Assembly (NCBI GenBank): GCA_946611525.1
Contig: CAMODS010000059.1
Location: forward strand, 1 to 7,569
Length of the DNA: 7,569 nt
Reading direction: 5' to 3'
DNA from: an uncultured Lachnospiraceae bacterium
GTDB taxonomy: Bacteria; Bacillota; Clostridia; Lachnospirales; Lachnospiraceae
The position numbers were made by a program, and so were the translations under genes. A model generated the notes under the pieces. That model ran no database searches, was not told where the DNA came from, and saw only the letters and a program-made list of their open reading frames with translations. Within the stretch, counting starts at the first letter, position 1. The number at the start of each line of letters is the position of its first letter. Positions 1-6,012 of this stretch are shown here, in pieces.

Positions 1-1006
1 AATAGGTGGGGATGGGATACTGGAAGCCGCGGCCGTTGGCGTCGCCCTCGATCATAACTTCGAGGAATGCACGGTTCACCATATCCATCTCTTCCTTACA
101 GTCCTTGTACTTAAAGTCCATCTCCTTGCCACCTACGATGGCAGGAAGCTCTGCGAGGTCATTGGGTACAGTCCAGTCTAAGGTGATATTGGTAAAAGGT
201 GCCTGGCTGCCCCATCTGGAAGGAGTGTTTACTCCGTAGATAAAGCTCTCGATGCACTTTTTAACCTCATTGTAGGTAAGGTGGTCTGCCTTTACAAAGG
301 GTGCCAGATATGTATCAAATGAGGAAAAAGCCTGTGCCCCTGCCCACTCGTTCTGCATGATACCGAGGAAGTTTACCATCTGGTTGCAGAGTACCGAAAG
401 GTGTGATGCGGGAGCTGAGGTGATCTTGCCGGAGATACCGCCGAGGCCCTCGGTAATAAGCTGACGCAGAGACCAGCCTGCGCAGTAACCGGTAAGCATG
501 GACAGATCATGGATATGAATGTCAGCATTGCGATGAGCATCAGCTATCTCGGGATCATAGATCTCGGAGAGCCAGTAGTTGGCTGTGATGGCTCCGCTGT
601 TGGAAAGGATGAGACCTCCTACTGAATATGTAACGGTGGAGTTCTCCTTTACACGCCAGTCCTCCACGTTGACGTAAGAATTGACAACATCCTTGTAGTC
701 CAAAATGGTGGATTTCATGTTGCGCATCTTCTCGCGCTGCTTACGGTACAAAATATATGCCTTGGCAACATCTGTATATCCGCTCTGCTCAAGCACATGC
801 TCCACACAGTCCTGAACGTCCTCCACATAGATCTTGTCGTCCTTGACCTTGGACTGGAAATCTGCGGATACCCTGAGTGCCAAAAGGCTTAAAATGTCTG
901 CATTGTACTTTTTCTCTGTGGCTAAAAATGCCTTCTCTATAGCTCCTGAAATCTTACCAATCTGAAACTCGGCGACCTGTCCGTCGCGCTTAACTACCTC
1001 GATCAC
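1..1006 (-). CDS. nrdD: Anaerobic (class III) ribonucleoside-triphosphate reductase, N-terminal 335 residues
   Basis: This enzyme reduces ribonucleoside triphosphates to deoxyribonucleotides without oxygen, using a glycyl radical installed by NrdG. Translating the minus strand from a GTG at 1006-1004 gives an unbroken frame to the window edge, so the gene is 3'-truncated here; the glycyl-radical end lies outside. Residues about 2-93 form an ATP-cone allosteric domain (IEVVKRDGQ, then FQIGKISGAIEKAF). The catalytic domain follows with HIHDLSMLTGYCAGW, whose cysteine is residue 175, the same number as an active-site cysteine of E. coli NrdD as I remember it. Later come NTPSRWGSQAPFTN and, at the edge, QYPIPTY, both typical of the family. 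The GTG start is chosen because AGGAGGG lies 5 nt upstream and the ATP cone begins at once. The gene is not part of the aroC cluster: a terminator and its own promoter with NrdR boxes separate them. nrdG is expected downstream but not visible. Confidence 0.97.
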   Translation of the reverse strand, partial: MIEVVKRDGQVAEFQIGKISGAIEKAFLATEKKYNADILSLLALRVSADFQSKVKDDKIYVEDVQDCVEHVLEQSGYTDVAKAYILYRKQREKMRNMKSTILDYKDVVNSYVNVEDWRVKENSTVTYSVGGLILSNSGAITANYWLSEIYDPEIADAHRNADIHIHDLSMLTGYCAGWSLRQLITEGLGGISGKITSAPASHLSVLCNQMVNFLGIMQNEWAGAQAFSSFDTYLAPFVKADHLTYNEVKKCIESFIYGVNTPSRWGSQAPFTNITLDWTVPNDLAELPAIVGGKEMDFKYKDCKEEMDMVNRAFLEVMIEGDANGRGFQYPIPTY

Positions 1007-1011
1007 TTTTT

Positions 1012-1018
1012 CCCTCCT
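1012..1018 (-). promoter_or_regulatory. Ribosome binding site of nrdD, fixes the GTG start
   Basis: The minus strand reads AGGAGGG followed by AAAAA and then GTG, a 5-nt spacing. No ATG lies in frame nearby, and the protein begins with the conserved IEVVKRDG of the ATP cone, so this site decides a non-ATG start. Confidence 0.9.
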
Positions 1019-1053
1019 AAATTGTGTGAATCTGTCTGATCATGTAATGATGC

Positions 1054-1070
1054 CACTGTGTCGCACCGTG
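1054..1070 (-). other. Short imperfect inverted repeat at the nrdD transcription start
   Basis: On the minus strand CACGGTG and CACAGTG flank a CGA centre and can pair with six base pairs and one G/A mismatch. It begins at or next to the predicted first transcribed base, so it could form a small hairpin at the extreme 5' end of the nrdD mRNA, which may stabilise it, or act as a DNA site. The structure is short and may be chance. Confidence 0.3.
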
Positions 1071-1074
1071 AAAA

Positions 1075-1103
1075 AGTATAACAAAGGATTGTGGGAATGT
1101 CAA
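1075..1103 (-). promoter_or_regulatory. Sigma-A type promoter of nrdD
   Basis: The minus strand holds a perfect -35 TTGACA (1103-1098), a 17-nt spacer, and a -10 TATACT (1080-1075) preceded by TGT, an extended -10 element. Transcription should start near 1067-1070, giving a leader of about 60 nt before the GTG. Such a near-consensus promoter would be strong when not repressed, which fits the two NrdR-like boxes placed on and next to it. Confidence 0.88.
1079..1094 (-). promoter_or_regulatory. Probable NrdR box, promoter-overlapping (weaker copy)
   Basis: The plus strand reads TAACAAAGGATTGTGG, matching about 10 of 16 positions of the NrdR box as I remember it (acaCwAtATaTwGtgt), with a good right half. 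It overlaps the nrdD spacer and the first bases of the -10. Exactly 16 bp separate it from the perfect palindrome at 1111-1126, so the centres are 32 bp apart, about three helical turns, as is usual for NrdR box pairs. The spacing is what makes this weak match credible. Confidence 0.68.
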
Positions 1104-1110
1104 GGTGACG

Positions 1111-1126
1111 CCACTATATATAGTGG
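1111..1126 (-). promoter_or_regulatory. NrdR box, perfect palindrome upstream of the nrdD -35
   Basis: CCACTATA/TATAGTGG is a perfect 16-bp palindrome agreeing with about 14 of 16 positions of the NrdR consensus. NrdR is a zinc-finger/ATP-cone repressor that senses ATP versus dATP and represses ribonucleotide reductase operons. The site lies 7 bp upstream of the -35 of the nrdD promoter and pairs with the weaker box at 1079-1094. Confidence 0.85.
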
Positions 1127-1142
1127 TTTGGGTGTAGAAAGT

Positions 1143-1164
1143 AAAAAACCGCGTGAATACGCGG
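1143..1164 (-). terminator. Intrinsic terminator after aroC
   Basis: On the minus strand CCGCGT, loop ATTC, ACGCGG is followed at once by six Ts (1148-1143); the stem is 6 bp of mostly G/C. It lies about 95 nt past the aroC stop and before the nrdD promoter, so it should end the long cluster and insulate nrdD. An AAAA run on the other side gives a weaker T tract on the plus strand, but no plus-strand gene needs it. Confidence 0.85.
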
Positions 1165-1232
1165 CTTTTATACTATATCGGAACAGTCGATCACATTATT
1201 TAGTTTAATTTTTGTTAAAAATATATAAAAAA

Positions 1233-1248
1233 CCACTACATATTGTAG
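1233..1248 (-). promoter_or_regulatory. Possible third NrdR-like box between aroC and its terminator
   Basis: The minus strand reads CTACAATATGTAGTGG, matching about 12 of 16 positions of the remembered NrdR consensus. It is centred 122 bp upstream of the perfect box, on the far side of the aroC terminator. CTACA/TGTAG also forms a 5-bp inverted repeat with an ATA centre. No matching partner box was seen 31-32 bp away, so it may be a distal site or a chance match in AT-rich DNA. Confidence 0.35.
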
Positions 1249-1259
1249 ATGATCCTTCA

Positions 1260-2261
1260 TTAGCGGTAAAACCCTTCCAGACTGCTCATTTTGGAGTGCA
1301 TATTCTCCATCATGGCATCCAAAAGAGTGATGGCAACCATGCATTCAACCACCACTACAGCCCTGGGAACGATGATCGTATCATGGCGTCCACCGATCCG
1401 GATTGTGGTGTCCTCTCCATCGCGGGTTACGGTATGCTGCTCTTTTGATATGGAGGGTGTAGGTTTTACGGCACATCGAAGAATGATATCACTACCGTCG
1501 GATATGCCGCCTAAGATACCTCCCGAGTGGTTTGTGCGCTTTGTCACAGCAGAGTCTTTCATCTCAAACTCGTCATTGTTTTCGGACCCGCGGGTTTTTG
1601 CTGCGGCAAAGCCGTCCCCTATCTCCACGCCCTTAACAGCACCAACAGACATGACTGCTGCCGCAAGGCGAGCATCCAGCTTGTCAAAGACAGGATCACC
1701 TATCCCTGCGGGAACTCCTTTTGCCACACATTCTATGATGCCTCCCACAGAGTCTCCATCGGCCGCCGCAGATGCAGCATCCCCTGCAAAAATCGCCGCA
1801 GCACTGACTGATATGCCAAGCCGCTCTAAAATCTTTGCAGCCACGGCTCCCGCTGCCACCCGGGCAGCGGTCTCCCGTCCCGATGACCTGCCGCCTCCAC
1901 GGTGATCACGGATACCGTATTTTGCGTCAAAACCAAAATCAGCATGCCCCGGACGATACACCTCCCTCAGTGCCTCATAATCCTTAGAATGCTGGTCGTT
2001 GTTTTTTATCATGATGGCTATGGGCGTGCCTGTAGTGACACCCTCAAAGACACCTGACATTATCTCTGCCTCATCCGCCTCGTTCCTGGCAGTGGTATAG
2101 CCTCCCTGCCCCGGTCTGCGCCTGGCCATGTAGGGTGCCAGGTCTTCGCTGCTTAACGGTAATCCTGCAGGACAGCCGTCTATCACGCAGCCCAGAGACA
2201 CACCGTGGGACTCTCCCCAGGTGGTGACTCTGAAATTTTTACCAAATGTAGATCCTGCCAT
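1260..2261 (-). CDS. aroC: Chorismate synthase, short form
   Basis: AroC converts 5-enolpyruvylshikimate-3-phosphate to chorismate in the cytoplasm, the last shikimate-pathway step, using reduced FMN. The 333-residue product carries the family signatures: TTWGESHG (H19), RRRPGQGGYTT (residues 47-57), RPGHADFGFDAKYG (H106), DHRGGGRSSGRETAARVAAG (119-138), GVPAGIGDPVFDKLDA (182-197), AVKGVEIGDGF (208-218), NHSGGILGGISDG (244-256) and GRHDTIIVPRAV (291-302). The ATG at 2261 is preceded by AGGAGG with a 4-nt spacer. The protein is shorter than usual (E. coli AroC is about 361): only about 17 residues separate LGI (150) from DGDSVGG (168), where relatives have roughly 40-50, and the stretch is alanine-rich. 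All core motifs remain, so it is probably active. It is the last gene of the cluster, with a repeat hairpin directly before its ribosome site. Confidence 0.96.
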   Translation of the reverse strand: MAGSTFGKNFRVTTWGESHGVSLGCVIDGCPAGLPLSSEDLAPYMARRRPGQGGYTTARNEADEAEIMSGVFEGVTTGTPIAIMIKNNDQHSKDYEALREVYRPGHADFGFDAKYGIRDHRGGGRSSGRETAARVAAGAVAAKILERLGISVSAAAIFAGDAASAAADGDSVGGIIECVAKGVPAGIGDPVFDKLDARLAAAVMSVGAVKGVEIGDGFAAAKTRGSENNDEFEMKDSAVTKRTNHSGGILGGISDGSDIILRCAVKPTPSISKEQHTVTRDGEDTTIRIGGRHDTIIVPRAVVVVECMVAITLLDAMMENMHSKMSSLEGFYR

Positions 2262-2271
2262 ATTTCCTCCT

Positions 2272-2296
2272 AAAGATCCTTCGCTTCGCTCAGGAT
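2272..2296 (-). repeat. Dispersed hairpin repeat, copy 1 (metA-aroC gap)
   Basis: Twenty-five bases here are identical to 3254-3278. The core, 2276-2296, has ends ATCCT and AGGAT that pair. As RNA in the direction of transcription it reads AUCCU-GA-GC-GAA-GC-GA-AGGAU, allowing a 5-bp outer stem, a tandem G/A mismatch pair and a 2-bp inner stem capped by GAA. It ends directly against the AGGAGG of aroC, so the hairpin could affect translation or mRNA stability. Similar sequences seem familiar to me from many bacterial genomes as small REP-like repeats, but that is memory only. Confidence 0.8.
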
Positions 2297-2304
2297 AACA
2301 AAAT

Positions 2305-3228
2305 CTATTTACTTATTTTATTAAACTCATAAGGAGTATTTTGATACACATAGTAATTAAGCCAGTTTGTATAAAGTGTATTGGCATGTCCCCGCCACTG
2401 CAGCATAGGCTTTTGGGTGGGATCATTGTCGGGGTAATAATTGATCGGCAGGTCCACATAATCAAGCCCCTTGTCCATATCACGCCTGTACTCCTTGTCA
2501 AGAGTGTAACGGTCGTACTCCGGGTGTCCCATGCAGTAAATGGCGCTGCCGTCATTTTTCATACATAATAGAAGCCCCGCCTCTTCTGACTCCGCTAAGA
2601 TCACGATATCATCGATGGCTGACACTTCTTCAGTGATCACCGTAGTATTTCTGCTGTGGGGAGTGTAAAAATAGTCATCAAAACCCCGGACCAAAGGTAC
2701 CTTTCTGTGCTGCACCCTATGCCTGTAGACTCCGAAGATCTTTTTTTCCACCACGTGCTTTTTTATGCCATATTCGTGATAGAGAGCCGCCTGTGCACCC
2801 CAGCAAAGATACAGCACAGATGTCACATGAGACTTGGCCCAGTCCATGACACCGGTGATCTCATCCCAGTACTGCACCTCTTCAAACTCCATAAGCTCCA
2901 CAGGCGCACCGGTGACTATGAGTCCGTCAAAGAAGTCATCCTTCACATCAGCCCAGGTCTCGTAAAAATTGTTGAGATGTGACCTGGAGGTGTGGGTGGA
3001 TTCGTAGCTTTTTGTAGTCAGAAAGGAAATATCGCACTGCAGCGGTGTGTTTGAAAGCATACGAAGTATCTGAAGTTCCGTATCCTCCTTTAGGGGCATC
3101 AGGTTCATGATGGCGATCTTTAAAGGCCTGATATCCTGATGCAGAGCCCTGTCCTCATCCATTACAAATATGTTTTCCTTCTCCAGTATGGAATATGCTG
3201 GAAGATCTCGTTGTGTTCTTATCGGCAT
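2305..3228 (-). CDS. metA: Homoserine O-acyltransferase MetA, predicted acetyl-CoA type
   Basis: MetA activates homoserine by O-acylation, the committed step of methionine synthesis. The 307-residue length is normal for the family, and its glutamine-amidotransferase-like fold shows the catalytic set: nucleophile C142 in YLCWGAQAALYH, and H235 and E237 in MGHPEYDRYTL. The N-terminus MPIRTQRDLPA and MNLMPLKEDTE (41-51) are hallmarks. Residue 111 is Glu (GAPVELMEFEEV); in studied members Glu111 goes with acetyl-CoA and Gly111 with succinyl-CoA. Most enzymes annotated as succinyltransferases in Firmicutes are acetyltransferases on this criterion, so O-acetylhomoserine is the predicted product. 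The ATG has AGGAGG 6 nt upstream. It follows ligA by 65 bp containing a repeat, and precedes aroC by 43 bp. I see no SAM riboswitch or T-box in the short upstream gap, so control by methionine is not evident here. Confidence 0.95.
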   Translation of the reverse strand: MPIRTQRDLPAYSILEKENIFVMDEDRALHQDIRPLKIAIMNLMPLKEDTELQILRMLSNTPLQCDISFLTTKSYESTHTSRSHLNNFYETWADVKDDFFDGLIVTGAPVELMEFEEVQYWDEITGVMDWAKSHVTSVLYLCWGAQAALYHEYGIKKHVVEKKIFGVYRHRVQHRKVPLVRGFDDYFYTPHSRNTTVITEEVSAIDDIVILAESEEAGLLLCMKNDGSAIYCMGHPEYDRYTLDKEYRRDMDKGLDYVDLPINYYPDNDPTQKPMLQWRGHANTLYTNWLNYYVYQNTPYEFNKISK

Positions 3229-3253
3229 GTATATCCTCCTAGGTATGTATATA

Positions 3254-3278
3254 AAAGATCCTTCGCTTCGCTCAGGAT
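3254..3278 (-). repeat. Dispersed hairpin repeat, copy 2 (ligA-metA gap)
   Basis: Identical over 25 bases to the copy at 2272-2296, with the same pairing ends (ATCCT at 3258-3262, AGGAT at 3274-3278). Directly next to it, CGCTCAGGATGACTGG is repeated 22 bp further on. It sits 14 bp before the AGGAGG of metA, so both cluster gaps downstream of ligA hold one full copy on the transcribed strand in the same orientation. Confidence 0.8.
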
Positions 3279-3290
3279 GACTGGTAAAAG

Positions 3291-3306
3291 CGCTCAGGAT
3301 GACTGG
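3291..3306 (-). repeat. Partial repeat copy spanning the ligA stop codon
   Basis: The 16 bases CGCTCAGGATGACTGG are identical to 3269-3284, a tandem partial duplication with a 22-bp period. On the minus strand this fragment supplies the final ligA codons (Gln-Ser-Ser) and the TGA stop at 3296-3294. The repeat therefore appears to have reached into or replaced the original end of the gene. Confidence 0.75.
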
Positions 3307-5291
3307 GGGAGCATCTCCAAAAGTTCTGCCTCACTGATAACGGGTATCCCCAGGGCATTGGCTTTGTCCAGCTTTGATCCGGCAGCCTCGCCGGCCAGCA
3401 GATAATCCGTTTTTTTGGATACGGAGCCTGTGACCTTGCCACCGTTTTTTTCTATGAGCGCGGCAGCCTCACTGCGCCCCATGGACGGAAGCGTTCCGGT
3501 TATCACAAAGGTAAGTCCCGACAGCTTATCCGATGCCGTCTCGGACTCCTTCTTTTTAAAATTAAGCCCATATTCACGAAGCCGGTTTATGACCGCCCTG
3601 TTAGCCTCCTGGGAAAAATAATCGTGAATGCAACGGGCTGTGATACCTCCCACGTCAGACACCATAATAAGCTCCTCCTCAGAGGCATCCATGAGAGTAT
3701 CCATATCGCCGAAATGCTTTATCAACTCCTTGGCAGCGGACTTGCCTACATTCGGTATGCCAAGACCGGTCAAAAGCCTGTCGGCATCATTGTCCTTGGA
3801 CTCCTCTATCACAGCCAAAAGCTTGTCTGTATTCTTTTCCTTGCCGATGATGCCAAGTGAGATAAGCTCATCCCTTTTGTCCTTTAGAGCGTATATATCC
3901 GCCACATCATTTAAAAAGCCACGGGAGATCAGATCCTCTATGTACACCGTACCAAAGCCCTTTAAGTCCATGGCCTCCCTGCTTACAAAATGGATGATGT
4001 TTCTGACCCGAACTGCGGGGCACGCTGCAGAAGTACACCTGATATCAGCTGTTCCCTCCTCACGCTGGGTCTTTGCTCCGCACACCGGGCAGGTGTCAGG
4101 TATCTTAAATACCGATGTTCCCTCTTTTTTTGAAACAGACTTTATCTTGGGGATGATCTCGCCGGATTTGTACACCAGCACGGAGTCTCCGATGTCTACT
4201 CCCAGATCATCTATAAAGTCCTGATTGTGAAGGGTAGCTCGACTTACCGTGGTGCCGCACAGCCTGATGGGAGTAAAGACTGCAGTGGGATTAACCCGTC
4301 CGGTACGACCAACAGAGAGCTCTATATCAAGTATCTTTGCCTCCTTTTCCTCGGGAGGATACTTATAGGCTACCGCCCATCTGGGAACCTTTGCAGTAGC
4401 CCCCAGTTCATTGCGCTGCGCATAGGAATTGAGCTTTACCACAGCCCCGTCTATATCATAGGCCAGATCTCCCCTTTTTTCTCCTATGGCAGATATGGCA
4501 TCCCACACCTCATCCGCCGTGTGACAGATGCGATAGTCCTCAATAATGGGGATACCGTTTTCCTTCATATATTCATAAGCACCGGAATGAGTCTCAAACT
4601 CCATGCCCCTCACCTGCTGCAGGTTAAAGACAAACATGGAAAGTCCCCTGTCCCGGACAATGGATGAGTCCAGCTGTCGAAGTGTACCGGCCGCACAGTT
4701 TCTCGGATTGGCAAATGTCTTTTTGCCCAATAGTTCCTGATTTTCGTTTACCCGGTCAAAGTCTTCATTTTTCATATAGACCTCGCCTCGGATCTCTATG
4801 TATTCCGGCGGATCATGCTTTAGCTTTTGCACCACATCCGGGATCTGCCTGGCATTTTCGGTCACATCCTCACCAAACTCTATGCCGTCTCCCCGTGTCT
4901 CTGCCATGACCAGGCTGCCGTTCTCGTAGCGCAAACTCATTGACAGTCCGTCGATCTTGTATTCCACCACAAACTCGGGATCCAAAAAACGCTCTCTCAT
5001 ATCGTTTACAAAAGCGTCCACCTCTTCTCTTGAAAAGACATCCTGGAGTGAGAGCATGGGAACATTATGTCTGACCAGCACTCCTGCCTGACGCTTTGCG
5101 CTCCCACCCACATGCTTTGTGGGTGAATCCTCCGTGACGTACTCCGGATGCTCTGCTTCCAGCTTTTTAAGCTGCTGCATCATCATGTCATACTCGTAGT
5201 CTGTGATCTCCGGTGCATCATCGTTGTAGTAGCGCTCGCTGTGATATTCTATCTCACGCCTAAGTTTTTCTATTTCTTCTTTTATATCCAT
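3294..5291 (-). CDS. ligA: NAD-dependent DNA ligase
   Basis: LigA seals nicks between Okazaki fragments and in repair, using NAD+ as adenylate donor. The 665-residue protein is full length and has every domain in order: the Ia NAD-binding domain with YHSERYY and SPTKHVGG (about 1-65); the adenylation domain with the catalytic lysine K112 in EYKIDGLSMSL, TRGDG (132-136), and DGAVVKL; an OB fold with GRTGRVNPTAVF (328-339); a four-cysteine zinc finger (C401, C404, C419, C424); helix-hairpin-helix repeats around 510-560; and a C-terminal BRCT domain about 588-662 (LSGLTFVITGTL). The ATG follows the rluF stop by 3 bp, with AAGGA inside the end of rluF 7 nt upstream, so translation is probably coupled. 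The last residues, PQSS, follow the BRCT domain and are partly encoded by a repeat fragment; this should not harm function. Confidence 0.98.
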   Translation of the reverse strand: MDIKEEIEKLRREIEYHSERYYNDDAPEITDYEYDMMMQQLKKLEAEHPEYVTEDSPTKHVGGSAKRQAGVLVRHNVPMLSLQDVFSREEVDAFVNDMRERFLDPEFVVEYKIDGLSMSLRYENGSLVMAETRGDGIEFGEDVTENARQIPDVVQKLKHDPPEYIEIRGEVYMKNEDFDRVNENQELLGKKTFANPRNCAAGTLRQLDSSIVRDRGLSMFVFNLQQVRGMEFETHSGAYEYMKENGIPIIEDYRICHTADEVWDAISAIGEKRGDLAYDIDGAVVKLNSYAQRNELGATAKVPRWAVAYKYPPEEKEAKILDIELSVGRTGRVNPTAVFTPIRLCGTTVSRATLHNQDFIDDLGVDIGDSVLVYKSGEIIPKIKSVSKKEGTSVFKIPDTCPVCGAKTQREEGTADIRCTSAACPAVRVRNIIHFVSREAMDLKGFGTVYIEDLISRGFLNDVADIYALKDKRDELISLGIIGKEKNTDKLLAVIEESKDNDADRLLTGLGIPNVGKSAAKELIKHFGDMDTLMDASEEELIMVSDVGGITARCIHDYFSQEANRAVINRLREYGLNFKKKESETASDKLSGLTFVITGTLPSMGRSEAAALIEKNGGKVTGSVSKKTDYLLAGEAAGSKLDKANALGIPVISEAELLEMLPQSS

Positions 5292-5294
5292 TGA

Positions 5295-6011
5295 TTAATC
5301 CTTAAAAAGATCCTTCTTTAATTCCGCAACCTCCTTCGCAGACAGTCTGCGATACTCGCCCTCGGGTATCCCCTCCAGTGTCAGGTCCAGTTCGCGTACC
5401 CTCTTCAAGTCCTTTACACGATAGCCCAAAGCCCGGCACATACGTCTGATCTGACGGTTCAGTCCCTGGTGAAGTATGATGGAAAAACGCCTGTCATCTA
5501 ACTTTTTAACAGTGGCCGGCGCAGTCTTTTTATCCAGATCCTTCAAATACACTCCCCGCTGCATCTCTATCATAAACTGTCCCGAAATGGGATGATCCAC
5601 AGTCACCTCGTACTCTTTTTCATGACCGGAAGCAGCTCTTGTGATCTCGTAAGCCAGCTGTCCCACATTGGTAAGGATGAGAAGTCCCCGGGAGTCCTTG
5701 TCCAGCCTGCCTACGGGGTATATCCTCTCCGGATAGCCTATATAGTCAATGACATTAGAAGCCTCACGCTTCTCTGCCGTACACACTATCCCAACAGGCT
5801 TATTAAAAATGAGAACAACCTCGTCATCTACGAGGTTGATCTCATTGCCGTCCAAAAGAACCCTTGATCCGGGATACACCCTGTCTCCGGGGCCAGCCAC
5901 CACATCATCAATGGTGACCCTACCCTCAGCGATACGCCTGTCTGCCTCCCGTCTGGAGCAGATCCCCGCATCCGCTATATATTTATTGATGCGCAATCCC
6001 TTTTCTTCCAT
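5295..6011 (-). CDS. rluF: 23S rRNA pseudouridine synthase, RluF type
   Basis: This RsuA/RluB/RluF-family enzyme isomerises a uridine in 23S rRNA to pseudouridine. Residues about 5-50 form an S4 RNA-binding domain (LRINKYIADAGICSRREADR). The catalytic domain contains NKPVGIVCT (70-78) and GRLDKDSRGLLILTNVG (101-117), where D104 is the catalytic aspartate. RAASGHEKEYEVTVDHPI and HQGLNRQIRRMC (181-192), then GIPEGEYRRL, resemble E. coli RluF (U2604 in E. coli numbering) more than RluB or RsuA, so rluF is preferred; the exact target base is inferred. The 238-residue length fits a version without a long C-terminal tail. The ATG lies 1 bp after the stop of the SH3b gene with only a weak GAAG upstream, suggesting translational coupling. 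ligA follows after 3 bp. Confidence 0.92.
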   Translation of the reverse strand: MEEKGLRINKYIADAGICSRREADRRIAEGRVTIDDVVAGPGDRVYPGSRVLLDGNEINLVDDEVVLIFNKPVGIVCTAEKREASNVIDYIGYPERIYPVGRLDKDSRGLLILTNVGQLAYEITRAASGHEKEYEVTVDHPISGQFMIEMQRGVYLKDLDKKTAPATVKKLDDRRFSIILHQGLNRQIRRMCRALGYRVKDLKRVRELDLTLEGIPEGEYRRLSAKEVAELKKDLFKD

Positions 6012-6012
6012 A

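Noticed and set aside
1026..1208. A 60-codon plus-strand frame in the nrdD-aroC gap
   Set aside because: It runs through the nrdD promoter, the NrdR boxes and the aroC terminator, and has no ribosome site. The region is regulatory, not coding.
1291..1905. A 204-codon open frame on the plus strand opposite aroC
   Set aside because: It is the antisense shadow of a GC-rich conserved gene. Its product is low-complexity Ser/Ala/Pro-rich, matches no family I know, and has no ribosome site. The other plus-strand frames opposite metA, ligA and rluF fail in the same way.
3229..3293. A separate promoter for metA in the ligA-metA gap
   Set aside because: TATA-like bases occur near 3245, but no -35 at a suitable distance is convincing. 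The gap is mostly repeat sequence plus the ribosome site.
5105..5125. An 8-bp hairpin (CACCCACA / TGTGGGTG) inside ligA
   Set aside because: It falls on codons for the conserved SPTKHVGG motif, so the sequence is explained by the protein. There is no T run and no reason to expect a signal there.
5305..5315. AAAGATCCTTC near the end of rluF, like the start of the dispersed repeat; similar short matches at 1251-1258 and 5537-5545
   Set aside because: The match stops before the hairpin core. Lys-Asp-Leu codons give GATCTT on the coding strand by themselves, so chance and codon usage explain it.
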